Source: Bryobacterales bacterium F-183 (GTDB lineage: Bacteria > Acidobacteriota > Terriglobia > Bryobacterales > Bryobacteraceae). From it: 64,000 bases of DNA. Below the pieces are notes generated by a model. That model was given only the letters and a program-made list of their open reading frames with translations, ran no database searches and had not been told where the DNA came from. Positions 44,752 through 53,014 of this stretch are shown piece by piece; position 1 is the stretch's first letter, and every line of letters starts with the position of its first letter. Location: assembly GCA_016865505.2 (NCBI GenBank), contig AP025252.1:4340001-4404000 (forward strand), read 5' to 3'. Position numbers and translations under genes: made by a program.

Positions 44752-45761
44752 CGATTCGCCTTGTGGTCGCATTCGCCCTGCTTGCGGTTGCGTCGTATCT
44801 GCCGGCGGCATCGACGTCACCCCTTCGTATTGAAACGTCCATCGAAGCGATGGGTGGATCCTTTGACATCATTGCGTACGGGCCGGATCAGAATGTGCTG
44901 CGCGCGGCGACCGAAGCGGCGGGCGATGAGATCAAGCGCATCGAGACGGTGATGTCGAACTACATTCCCACCAGTGAATGGAGCGAGATCAACCGCGGTA
45001 GCGCGAGTGCCCCGGTTCGTGTGTCGGCCGAGACGATTGAAGTGTTGAAGGCCTGCAAGCGGTATCACGAGTTGAGCGGCGGTACATTCGATATCACCGT
45101 GGGGCCGCTGATGAAGGTTTGGGGCTTTTACAAGGGCACTGGTAGGCTTCCGCATCGGGCTGAGGTACGGACGGCGCTGACACGCGTCGGGTCGGACAAG
45201 ATTTTGATTGAGGACGACGGCGTGCGCTTTGCACGTACCGGCATGGAGATTGATCCTGGCGGTATTGGCAAGGGCTATGCGGTGGATCGCGCGGTGGACG
45301 TACTGAAGCAGTACGGGATCCGGTCGGCGCTGGTGTCGGCGGCGCGGTCCAGCATTTACGCGATGGGTACGCCGCCCAATAATCCGGAAGGCTGGAGCGT
45401 GAACATACGCGACCCGAAGGACTCGAAGAAGGTCGCACAGAAGGTGCTGTTGCGCGACCAGTCGATGTCGACTTCCGGCAATTACGAGAAGTTCTTTTTT
45501 GCTAACGGCAAGATGTACAGCCACATCATGGATCCACGCACTGGATATCCCGCGCAGGGGATGTTGAGTGTGTCCGTGATTGCGCCACGCTGTATGGATT
45601 CCGAAGCCTGGACGAAACCGATTTACATTCAAGGCCGGGCTTGGGCCGAACAACATAAGCCTCAGGGATTTCGCGCCTTTGTGTGCGAGGATAAATCCGT
45701 TGGATTTCGCGGTCCTTTTGGAACGCAAGGAGAGACAGAATCATGCGCGTGGCTCCGATGA
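44748..45761 (+). CDS. apbE: FAD:protein FMN transferase (ApbE family)
   Basis: Transfers FMN to Thr/Ser of membrane proteins such as NQR/RNF subunits and periplasmic flavoproteins, in the periplasm. A signal peptide (LVVAFALLAVASYLPAAS) precedes a 300-aa domain: EAMGGSFDIIAYG, MSNYIPTSEWSEINR, GTFDITVGPLMKVWGF, MEIDPGGIGKGYAVDRAVDVLKQ, and HIMDPRTGYPA. The metal-binding block ends with MDSEAWTKPIYIQG, slightly different from the usual DALSTALFV. The 3' end overlaps hemE by 19 bases. Confidence 0.88.
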   Translation: MTIRLVVAFALLAVASYLPAASTSPLRIETSIEAMGGSFDIIAYGPDQNVLRAATEAAGDEIKRIETVMSNYIPTSEWSEINRGSASAPVRVSAETIEVLKACKRYHELSGGTFDITVGPLMKVWGFYKGTGRLPHRAEVRTALTRVGSDKILIEDDGVRFARTGMEIDPGGIGKGYAVDRAVDVLKQYGIRSALVSAARSSIYAMGTPPNNPEGWSVNIRDPKDSKKVAQKVLLRDQSMSTSGNYEKFFFANGKMYSHIMDPRTGYPAQGMLSVSVIAPRCMDSEAWTKPIYIQGRAWAEQHKPQGFRAFVCEDKSVGFRGPFGTQGETESCAWLR

Positions 45762-46780
45762 ACAGCCGCTTTCTGGACGCCTGCCGGCGTCGCCCCACCG
45801 ATGTCCGTCCGGTTTGGTTTATGCGTCAGGCCGGAAGGTACATGAAAGAGTATCGGGAAATCCGCGCGCATCACGATATCCTCGAAATCTGCAAGCGGCC
45901 CGATCTGGCAGCGCAAGTTACGATGCAGCCGATCGACATTCTGGATGTGGACGCGGCGATTATCTTTGCGGATCTGCTGCTGCCGGTGGAGCCGATGGGC
46001 CTGAAGCTGAAGTTTGTTTCGGGCGAGGGTCCGGTGATCGACAACCCGGTGCGCACGTCGAACGACATCGACACGCTGTCGACGTCGAACACGGATGAGT
46101 TGGGCTATGTCGGCGATGCGATCCAGATCGTGACGCGGCAACTGGCGGGTCGTGTACCGACGATCGGTTTTGTGGGCGCTCCGTTCACCTTGGCGAGCTA
46201 CATGATCGAAGGTGGACCGTCGCGCAATTACCTTCGCACCAAGAACATGATGTACCGCGACGAAGGCCTGTGGCGGCGCCTGATGGGCAAGCTGGTGGAC
46301 GTGCTGGGTACGTTCGCGCTGATGCAGGTGGCCAGCGGCGCTCGTGTCATCCAGGTGTTTGATAGCTGGGTGGGTGCGCTGGGTTCTGACGATTATGTGC
46401 GGTACGTGCAGCAGTACTCGCGGGCGTTGATCGAGCGCATTCGGACGTCGGGCGTGCCGGTGATCCACTTTGGCACGGGTACGGCAGGGTTCTTCCGCGA
46501 ACTGCATGCCGCCGGTGGCGACGTTCTGGGCGTCGACTGGCGCATCAACATCGACCAGGCGTGGATGGACATCAGCTACCGTTCGGCGATTCAGGGCAAC
46601 CTGGATCCTGCTGTGCTGATGGCGCCGCTGCCGGAGTTGAAGGCGCGGGTACATGAGTTGCTGAAGCGTACGGGTACGCGGCCGGGTCACATCTTCAATC
46701 TGGGTCATGGCATTATGCCGGAGACTCCGGTGGAGCATGTGAAGGCAGTGGTCGACATGGTGCGTAATTTCCGTCCGTAG
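45743..46780 (+). CDS. hemE: Uroporphyrinogen decarboxylase
   Basis: Decarboxylates the four acetate side chains of uroporphyrinogen III to make coproporphyrinogen III. Signatures RPVWFMRQAGRYMKEYR near the N-terminus, PFTLASYMIEGG and HFGTGT; the C-terminal FNLGHGIMPETPVEHV is characteristic. 345 aa. AAGGAGAGACAGAATC precedes the ATG. It overlaps apbE and is followed by hemG, giving a haem-related group behind the translation operon. Confidence 0.97.
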   Translation: MRVAPMNSRFLDACRRRPTDVRPVWFMRQAGRYMKEYREIRAHHDILEICKRPDLAAQVTMQPIDILDVDAAIIFADLLLPVEPMGLKLKFVSGEGPVIDNPVRTSNDIDTLSTSNTDELGYVGDAIQIVTRQLAGRVPTIGFVGAPFTLASYMIEGGPSRNYLRTKNMMYRDEGLWRRLMGKLVDVLGTFALMQVASGARVIQVFDSWVGALGSDDYVRYVQQYSRALIERIRTSGVPVIHFGTGTAGFFRELHAAGGDVLGVDWRINIDQAWMDISYRSAIQGNLDPAVLMAPLPELKARVHELLKRTGTRPGHIFNLGHGIMPETPVEHVKAVVDMVRNFRP

Positions 46781-46832
46781 CTCCTGAAGACTGATAAAAA
46801 TCCCTAGCCAGCTCTATCACAGGGCATTCTCC

Positions 46833-46860
46833 TTTTGTGTCAGACCGATCTGACACAAAA
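46833..46860 (+). promoter_or_regulatory. Perfect 12-bp palindrome arms between hemE and hemG
   Basis: TTTTGTGTCAGA (46833-46844) and its exact complement (46849-46860) are separated by CCGA, about 30 bases before the hemG start and 53 after the hemE stop. No T-tract after the right arm, so this is either an operator for a palindromic regulator, a terminator variant, or a dispersed palindromic element. Confidence 0.55.
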
Positions 46861-46890
46861 GGGGGAGGCGGAAGGGACAGGGAAGCGTTG

Positions 46891-48246
46891 ATGAAACACG
46901 CGGTGATTGTAGGTGGTGGCATCTCTGGGTTGTCGGCCGCCTACGAACTCGACAAGGCTGGAGTTCCTTACACCCTCATCGAACGCGCGCCGTCGCTTGG
47001 CGGCGTGATTCGTACCAACAGAATCGGCGGCTCGACGATCGAGGCCGGTCCCGATAGCTTCATCTCCCAAAAACCAGCAGCGTTGGAGCTGATCCGTGAG
47101 CTCGGCATGGCCGACCAGGTGATCGGATCCAACGACCATCAGCGCATCACGTTCCTGCAGCGGCATGGGCGTCTGGTACCACTGCCCGATGGCTTGATGA
47201 TGATGATCCCGACCAAAGTGTGGCCGATGGTAAAGACGCCGCTGTTTGGTTGGGGCACGAAGATCAAGATGGGGCTCGAGTACTTCCGCAAGCCGGAGGC
47301 GTTTCCGGATCGGAGCGTTGCAGAGTTCGTTCGGGATCATTTTGGGCAGGAGACCGTCGATTACCTGGCGGAGCCGCTGCTGGCTGGCGTGTATGGCGGG
47401 GATCCTCGGGAATTGAGTGTGTTGAGTACGCTACCGCGGTTCGTGGAGATGGAGCGGAAGCAGGGAAGCCTCACCAAGGCGGCGTTGTTGTCGAAGCCTC
47501 CGAAGCCACAGCCGGGTGCGCCGACTTTGTTCCGTACGCTGAAGAGCGGCTTAGGGTCGCTGGTGGATGCGCTGCGGCCGAAGCAGACTGTACTGCATGG
47601 AGCGAGTGTGGATGCCCTGGAGCGTACGGCGGAAGGTGGGTTTCGGGTACGGCGCGGTGGCGATTGCATCGAAGCGTCGCATGTGGTGCTGGCGGGTCCT
47701 GCCTATGAGGCCGGGCGACTGCTCGATGGACGTTTGGGTGAGTTGTTGAGCGGCGTGCCTTATGCGTCGTCGGCGACGGTGGCGATGGGGTACCGGAAGT
47801 CCGAGATTGGGGAGATGAAGGGGTTTGGCATCCTGGTGCCGGGTGTCGAGCGCAAGCGGATGCGGGCGTGTACGTTTGTGTCCAACAAGTTTTCGGGCAG
47901 GGTCGAGGATGGGTACGAAGTGATCCGATGCTTTGTCGGCGGCATCGCGGATGAGGGTGTACTGGATTTGAGCGATGACGAGATTGTCGCGACGCTGCGG
48001 GAAGAGTTGCGGGAGTTGCTGGGAATTACGGCGGCGCCGGAGTTCGCAGTGGTAGAGCGGTGGCGACGGGCGATGGCGCAGTACACGGTGGGTCACAATG
48101 CGCGGTGGGAAGAGATACAGGGTCTGGCGGCGAAGGTCCCGGGGCTGTATTTAGCGGGGAATGGGTACCGTGGGATTGGGATCCCGGATTGCATTGAGAT
48201 GGGTCGTGCAGCAGGGCGGGGGATTGCGGCTGGAATTAGCGATTGA
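46891..48246 (+). CDS. hemG: Protoporphyrinogen/coproporphyrinogen oxidase (HemG/HemY type)
   Basis: FAD-dependent oxidase for a late step of haem synthesis. ATG at 46891 (MKHAVIVGGG) is preferred: it directly starts the dinucleotide-binding GGGISGLSAAYELDKAG, whereas an upstream frame would run through the palindrome. Other features: VIRTNRIGGSTIEAGPDSFIS, AEPLLAGVYGGDPRELSVLSTLP and the C-terminal GLYLAGNGYRGIGIPDCIEMGR. 451 aa. The convergent toxin gene overlaps the last 11 bases. Confidence 0.93.
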   Translation: MKHAVIVGGGISGLSAAYELDKAGVPYTLIERAPSLGGVIRTNRIGGSTIEAGPDSFISQKPAALELIRELGMADQVIGSNDHQRITFLQRHGRLVPLPDGLMMMIPTKVWPMVKTPLFGWGTKIKMGLEYFRKPEAFPDRSVAEFVRDHFGQETVDYLAEPLLAGVYGGDPRELSVLSTLPRFVEMERKQGSLTKAALLSKPPKPQPGAPTLFRTLKSGLGSLVDALRPKQTVLHGASVDALERTAEGGFRVRRGGDCIEASHVVLAGPAYEAGRLLDGRLGELLSGVPYASSATVAMGYRKSEIGEMKGFGILVPGVERKRMRACTFVSNKFSGRVEDGYEVIRCFVGGIADEGVLDLSDDEIVATLREELRELLGITAAPEFAVVERWRRAMAQYTVGHNARWEEIQGLAAKVPGLYLAGNGYRGIGIPDCIEMGRAAGRGIAAGISD

Positions 48247-48706
48247 GTAGCTGGTCGATGAGGCGTTGATTCAATCGGAAATTGGTCTTTCTGAGCCGTT
48301 CGACGGCATCTTCAAGATCAATCAGGCCAAGATCCGAGGCCTCACGAAGGATACCAAGGGTACCGATCCATGCGATGCCGAGCCGAACCGCGGCCATCCT
48401 TCCTAGACGCTCGTCAATTAGCAACAAGGTGTCGGGTTCTGAGGTGGCGAGTTGAAGAGCCTCAGTCTCTCCAACGTCCAACTTGAGGCTGTGCAGCTGC
48501 AGCGATGGCTCTGAGATTCGTACCTCTACCCATGGTGGCAGATCGAGCGCCCAAGCTTTGATGTCAGCCGGTGTGCCCGTCGCAGTTAGTTCCCGCAACA
48601 CGCCTGTTGGGATCACGATGCGGCCATAAAGTTCGCGCAGAAGATGGGCGGCAGAAATTTCGACCAAGTAGCGGAGAGGGGATGCGTCCGCGACTACGAG
48701 ACGCAT
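48236..48706 (-). CDS. DUF3368 PIN-domain toxin-like protein
   Basis: MRLVVADASPLRYLVEI is a PIN-type start with an early catalytic Asp; LDVGETEALQLA and LLLIDERLGRMAAVRLGI hold the other acidic positions. It is a member of the DUF3368 group, which is nearly always encoded after a UPF0175 antitoxin gene, as here with a 13-base overlap. Probably an RNase toxin; 156 aa is full length. Confidence 0.83.
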   Translation of the reverse strand: MRLVVADASPLRYLVEISAAHLLRELYGRIVIPTGVLRELTATGTPADIKAWALDLPPWVEVRISEPSLQLHSLKLDVGETEALQLATSEPDTLLLIDERLGRMAAVRLGIAWIGTLGILREASDLGLIDLEDAVERLRKTNFRLNQRLIDQLLNR

Positions 48707-48975
48707 GCCTGGGCTGCTCTAAAGCGCTGGGAGTTCGCAACGCCTTCCATCACTTCTTCATAGCTCATGTCGAGGTCAACCCCGTGAGCCTTCAGAAATC
48801 CATCCATTTCAAATCTGTTTGAGATACCTAGCATGATACGAGCCTCGTACTCGGTCAAACGGCCGGTACGAATTCCTTCCAGCGCAAGTGCTTCCAGAGT
48901 CAACCTCGCGATCGTCTGCGGATCGCCTCCCAAACTGGCCGTTACATCATCGGGGATCTCAAGTGTGATCTGCAT
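48694..48975 (-). CDS. UPF0175 antitoxin-like protein
   Basis: MQITLEIPDDVTASLGG, then LALEGIRTGRLTEYEARIMLGISNRFEMDGFLKAHGVDLDMSYEEV: the UPF0175 pattern with a helix-turn-helix in ARIMLGISNRFEMDGFL. 93 aa. First gene of a two-gene unit with the DUF3368 toxin, overlapping it by 13 bases. The C-terminal tail would be the toxin-binding part. Confidence 0.85.
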   Translation of the reverse strand: MQITLEIPDDVTASLGGDPQTIARLTLEALALEGIRTGRLTEYEARIMLGISNRFEMDGFLKAHGVDLDMSYEEVMEGVANSQRFRAAQACVS

Positions 48976-48991
48976 ACAGCTAACACCAGTA

Positions 48992-51538
48992 TCACTCCGG
49001 CAGGCGGACCTTTGCTACGTTTGACGCTTTGCCATTGGCCGTGGCGACGAGGGTAACCGTTGCTCCCGCGCGGTGGACGTTGGCGGGGATTCCTATCGTC
49101 AGTTCGTCGACTCCGGGGAACGGAAAGGGCGATACTTTCACTCCCTCTGCCGGGGTTCCGTTTACCAGCACCTCGATTGGCTCTGTCGCGTTGCGGAGGC
49201 CTGTCGCTAGTACCTTCACAATTGGTTGCTTGCCTTCGAACAAGGCCGCGGTTTGGCCGTCAGCGAAGATGCCTGGGGCGGTTGTATCGATTGTCATCCA
49301 CGTTTGGTCGACGATCTGGCCGTCACGCCAGACGCGCAGGAGGTCCCGTTTGTTGGGCTCGATGCTTGCGGGAACCTTAAAGGTGATCATGCCGGGATCG
49401 GCGACGTAGAGCGGGAGAAAGCGGTCTGCGAAGGAGACTTGGAGTCCACCGAGAGTTTCTGGCCAGGGTAAGTCACCGCTGGCTTGGATGGTCGCGCCGC
49501 TGGTGAAGGCGAGGCCGTCGGTGGCGCGAATGGCTCCCATGCTTCGGGGCGCGAGGTTCTGTGCCACGTAGCCGGCCGCGTCGAGGATCTGTAGGCGCGA
49601 CAGTTCACGGTTGCCGGTGTAGGCGACGTTGACTGTTGTCGCGGTGACTGGTGTGATCAGTTTTTGGCTTCGGGTGGTGGCCGTCAGACCTTGCTGGTCT
49701 GGCGCGGTGATGTAGAGGGGGTAACGCGGCCAGGACTCGAAGGTGGCGGGTGTGGTGACGGTCTTACCGTTGACGTTGAGGACGAGTCCGGGCGGATCCG
49801 ACTCGAGCGTCACAGGGACCAACTGCGGACGGAAGAGAACGGTGTTGCCGTCGCAGGTGATTTCGAGTGCCGTGCTCGAGGTCGCGTCTAGGGTGGCAGG
49901 GCTGGGTGTGCGTAGCGGGAAGATTGGTCCGTCGAACGTGGCATATAGGGAGCGCTCGGAGCCCTGGATGAGAGTGGCGGTCCAACGGCAGGACGCGGTG
50001 GCGCGGAGCTCCACGTCATCGTTGGCCCAGAAGCGGCTGCTGGCGTCCGGAAAGATGATCCGCGTGTCCGACGGGGTGACGACAACATCAATCGATGCTG
50101 GTGCGGAGTCGGCACCTCTGGCATCCCTCACGCGGAGCGTTACGGTGTAGCGGCCCGGCTGGCGGTACGTGTGGGTGGTGTTCCCAGTATTCGTGGTGAC
50201 CTCACTCGTGCCGTCCCCGAAGTTCCATATGAAGGCTGTGATGGCATCGCCATCGCGGTCGTTGGTGAGGGCACGAAAGGTTATCGGTGCGCCTGCTGTA
50301 GCGTTCGTCACCGGGTCCAGAATCGCAGTGGGTGGAGCGTTGGGACGAACGACAGTGCTGGCGATGCGGCGGACCTTACCTCCGTTGGCGTAGGTCGAAT
50401 AGTAGAGGCCGCCGGGCCCAAAGGCGAGGTGGATGGTACCGCTGGGAAGTGTCGCGAAGGTTGTGGACTGGTAGGTGCCGGTGGTGGCGCTGCGGCTCAG
50501 ACGAAAGATAGTGCCGCAGATGTAGTCCGCAAAGAGGAAGCCGCCTTCGAACTCGACCGGTCCGTAGCCGGGCGGGATGAAGGCACCTCCGGAGATGGAA
50601 TCACAGGTGCCGTGCGGGTAGGCAAAGATGGGGTCGGTGAGGTTCGATGGGGGTGGCGGACAGTTGGTACGAGAGCCGTTGACGCAGGCGCCCTCCCGCT
50701 GATTCCAGCCGTAGTCTGCGCCGGGGGCAGCTTCGTTGATCTCCTCCCATACGTTCTGTCCTACGTCGAGCATGAAAAGGCGGCCCGTCGTGCTGACGGC
50801 AATGCGAAAGGGATTGCGAAGTCCCCAGGACCAGGTTTCCTGGCAGCGCACGCCTGCCGCAGCGTTCTGTTCGTTGCAGCGGGCGGTACCTTCACCTAGC
50901 CAGGGGTTGTCGGCGGGAATGCTGCCGTCCTTCCGGATCCGCAAAACCTTGCCGAGCAGTGTGTGAACATCACGCGCCGCGTCATTGGTCCCGGCGCAAC
51001 CGGAGCCGTAGGGATCGCAGCCGGAGTCCCCGATGGAGATGTAGAGGTGGCCATCGGTGCCGAACTGGAGGTCGCCGCCGTTGTGGTTGCCGTTCCAGGA
51101 CGGGATGTTCGAGATGAGGACGGTTTCGGACGTCAGATCGACGGTGTTGTTGGCGCGGAGGACAAATCGCGACACCCGGTTCATGGGCATCGGGAGGGTA
51201 CGGCTGCCGCAGGTGACGCCGTCGGCGCGGTGCGTGTAGTAGAGGTAAATAAAGCTGTTCTGCGCGAACTCGGGATCAACGGCAACGCCGAGGAGGCCGC
51301 GTTCGGAGTTGGTGCAGATTCGATTGGCAGGGAAGGTCGCGGCGACGGTGGCGGTATTGCCTGTGAGGACACGAAGCGTACCGCCTTGCGACGTTACCAG
51401 CATCCTGCCGTCTGGCAAGAACGCGATGGCGGTGGGGCTGCTAATGGAAGCGACGAGGGTGTCGGTGAATCCTTCCGGTACAGTCTGCCCAGACAGTACC
51501 ACGGCAAATAAGACGGAAGTCCACTTGGCGAGCCTCAT
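48992..51538 (-). CDS. Secreted PQQ-type sugar dehydrogenase-like beta-propeller with PKD and Solibacter C-terminal domains
   Basis: Signal peptide (SVLFAVVLSGQT). Residues about 20-390 form the glucose/sorbosone dehydrogenase propeller: PTAIAFLPDGRMLVTSQGGTLRVL, ERGLLGVAVDPEF, SWNGNHNGGDLQFGTDGHLYISIGDSG and WGLRNPFRIA. A PKD domain follows (about 400-485, WNFGDGTSE). The C-terminal 300 residues have an Ig-like part and the Solibacter domain (PLYVADPGMITFKVPASIEPNKRD). Probably extracellular oxidation of a sugar; cofactor not visible directly. Monocistronic. Confidence 0.8.
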   Translation of the reverse strand: MRLAKWTSVLFAVVLSGQTVPEGFTDTLVASISSPTAIAFLPDGRMLVTSQGGTLRVLTGNTATVAATFPANRICTNSERGLLGVAVDPEFAQNSFIYLYYTHRADGVTCGSRTLPMPMNRVSRFVLRANNTVDLTSETVLISNIPSWNGNHNGGDLQFGTDGHLYISIGDSGCDPYGSGCAGTNDAARDVHTLLGKVLRIRKDGSIPADNPWLGEGTARCNEQNAAAGVRCQETWSWGLRNPFRIAVSTTGRLFMLDVGQNVWEEINEAAPGADYGWNQREGACVNGSRTNCPPPPSNLTDPIFAYPHGTCDSISGGAFIPPGYGPVEFEGGFLFADYICGTIFRLSRSATTGTYQSTTFATLPSGTIHLAFGPGGLYYSTYANGGKVRRIASTVVRPNAPPTAILDPVTNATAGAPITFRALTNDRDGDAITAFIWNFGDGTSEVTTNTGNTTHTYRQPGRYTVTLRVRDARGADSAPASIDVVVTPSDTRIIFPDASSRFWANDDVELRATASCRWTATLIQGSERSLYATFDGPIFPLRTPSPATLDATSSTALEITCDGNTVLFRPQLVPVTLESDPPGLVLNVNGKTVTTPATFESWPRYPLYITAPDQQGLTATTRSQKLITPVTATTVNVAYTGNRELSRLQILDAAGYVAQNLAPRSMGAIRATDGLAFTSGATIQASGDLPWPETLGGLQVSFADRFLPLYVADPGMITFKVPASIEPNKRDLLRVWRDGQIVDQTWMTIDTTAPGIFADGQTAALFEGKQPIVKVLATGLRNATEPIEVLVNGTPAEGVKVSPFPFPGVDELTIGIPANVHRAGATVTLVATANGKASNVAKVRLPE

Positions 51539-51576
51539 GCACCTATGGTGCGGAAAAAGGCGGCGCTTGTCGACAG

Positions 51577-52050
51577 CTAGGCAGCAGAAACCAGACGATT
51601 TTCCGCGATGGCCACGAGATCTTCGATTTCTGGGGAGTTGCTGAGCTCGCGTACGCCCATGGCAAAGGCGCGAGTATCCTCATAGCGGCCGAGAGCTACC
51701 AGAGTTTTGAGCAGCAGGAGGCCGGATTCGCCGCCGTGTTCCGCGTCGTTGATGGCGAAGGCGTTGAGAAAGCAACGCTCCAGACTCATGAGAGCCTCAT
51801 GATAACGGCCTTCGCGAAAGCGGAGAGAACCCTCCGCCAAATCTGTTTTCAGTTGCATGGTGGTGACGTCCTGACCGATGATCTGGACCTGTGAGGCCGC
51901 CCTTGTCGAGCGCGGCATCCGGAAGATCACCAGCAGACCGAAGATGGCAGCGGCCATGAGGAGCCAACCAGGAGTGGTGGCGGTACGCACCGTCCAGGCG
52001 CCGTAACACATGGCGAGAAAAGCACCGGAGCTGATAAGGAAGAGTTTCAT
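51577..52050 (-). CDS. Membrane-anchored TPR-like protein of unknown function
   Basis: Two membrane helices in residues 3-45 (LISSGAFLAMCYGAW and WLLMAAAIFGLLVIF). The rest is a cytoplasmic or periplasmic helical part with EGSLRFREGRYHEALMSLERCFLNAFAIND, a tetratricopeptide-like pair of helices (the G.Y..A pattern). 157 aa. Between a propeller gene and an AraC-type gene, with no shared strand partner. Function unknown. Confidence 0.5.
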   Translation of the reverse strand: MKLFLISSGAFLAMCYGAWTVRTATTPGWLLMAAAIFGLLVIFRMPRSTRAASQVQIIGQDVTTMQLKTDLAEGSLRFREGRYHEALMSLERCFLNAFAINDAEHGGESGLLLLKTLVALGRYEDTRAFAMGVRELSNSPEIEDLVAIAENRLVSAA

Positions 52051-52171
52051 TTCCGTCAGGTACTAGGTGTATCGGCGGGCTGGAGCGGATACTTTAAGGT
52101 TTCTGACTTAGTTTTGCTGCGGTCGCAAGAACCGGATGTTGGAGATCGCGCCCGGCGCCCAGAATGGACTC

Positions 52172-53014
52172 ATGGAACAGATTGAACGAGTATGCGCGTA
52201 TGTCCGCGAGCATCTGGATGAGACCATCCCGCTGGCGACGATGGCAAAGTTGGCGGGTATGAGCACGTTTCACTTCCAGCGGACGTTCAAAAAGGTGACC
52301 GGCGTGACGCCGCGGCAGTACGTCGAGGCTCGGCGGTTGGAGTTGCTGCGGGGCGAGTTGCGGAATCCACGACGGTCGGTGACGGATGCGATTTATGAGG
52401 CGGGGTTCGGGTCGAGCAGCCGGGTGTACGAGAAGGTGGATACGAGATTGGGGATGACGCCTGCGGCGTACCGCGCGGGTGGCGCTGGGGTGCGGATTAG
52501 CTGGGCTTCGACCGATTCGCCGTTGGGACGGATGATGATGGGGGCTACGGATCGCGGGTTGTGCTTTGTGCAGTTCGCGGAGACCGATGATGCGTTGCTG
52601 GCAATGTTGCGGGCGGAATATCCGGCGGCGGAGATCGCGCCGATGGCTGAGCCTCGCGACCCGCAGTTTGACGTCTGGATGGAGGGTCTGGCGCGGCATG
52701 TACGCGGCGAGCAGCCGAGCGAAACGCTGCCGGTGGATGTCCGTGCGACGGCGTTTCAGCGGAAGGTCTGGGAGTACTTGCAGCAGAAAGTAGTCGCGGG
52801 CGAGGTGCAGTCCTATGCGGAGGTCGCGGAAGGGATCGGGGAGCCTCGGGCAGCGAGGGCGGTGGCTCGGGCGTGCGCGTCGAACCGGGTGGCGATGGTG
52901 ATTCCATGCCACCGGGTGATTCGAGGTACGGGAGAGCTCGGAGGGTACAAATGGGGCGTCGAGCGGAAGCGCACGCTGCTCGATGCAGAGCGCGCCGCGT
53001 CATCACGCCGGTGA
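52172..53014 (+). CDS. Ada-like protein: AraC helix-turn-helix fused to O6-methylguanine-DNA methyltransferase, without the N-terminal zinc domain
   Basis: The ATG at 52172 (MEQIERVCAYVREHLDE) is used; an in-frame ATG at 52136 is possible. Residues 1-100 are an AraC DNA-binding domain (TFHFQRTFKKVTGVTPRQYVEARRLE). Residues about 110-275 are the suicide methyltransferase with PCHRVIRGTG, active Cys at about 246. The N-terminal methyl-phosphotriester-sensing domain of classic Ada is missing, so it cannot sense methylphosphotriesters in the known way. It ends back to back with the toxin-44 gene. Confidence 0.85.
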   Translation: MEQIERVCAYVREHLDETIPLATMAKLAGMSTFHFQRTFKKVTGVTPRQYVEARRLELLRGELRNPRRSVTDAIYEAGFGSSSRVYEKVDTRLGMTPAAYRAGGAGVRISWASTDSPLGRMMMGATDRGLCFVQFAETDDALLAMLRAEYPAAEIAPMAEPRDPQFDVWMEGLARHVRGEQPSETLPVDVRATAFQRKVWEYLQQKVVAGEVQSYAEVAEGIGEPRAARAVARACASNRVAMVIPCHRVIRGTGELGGYKWGVERKRTLLDAERAASSRR

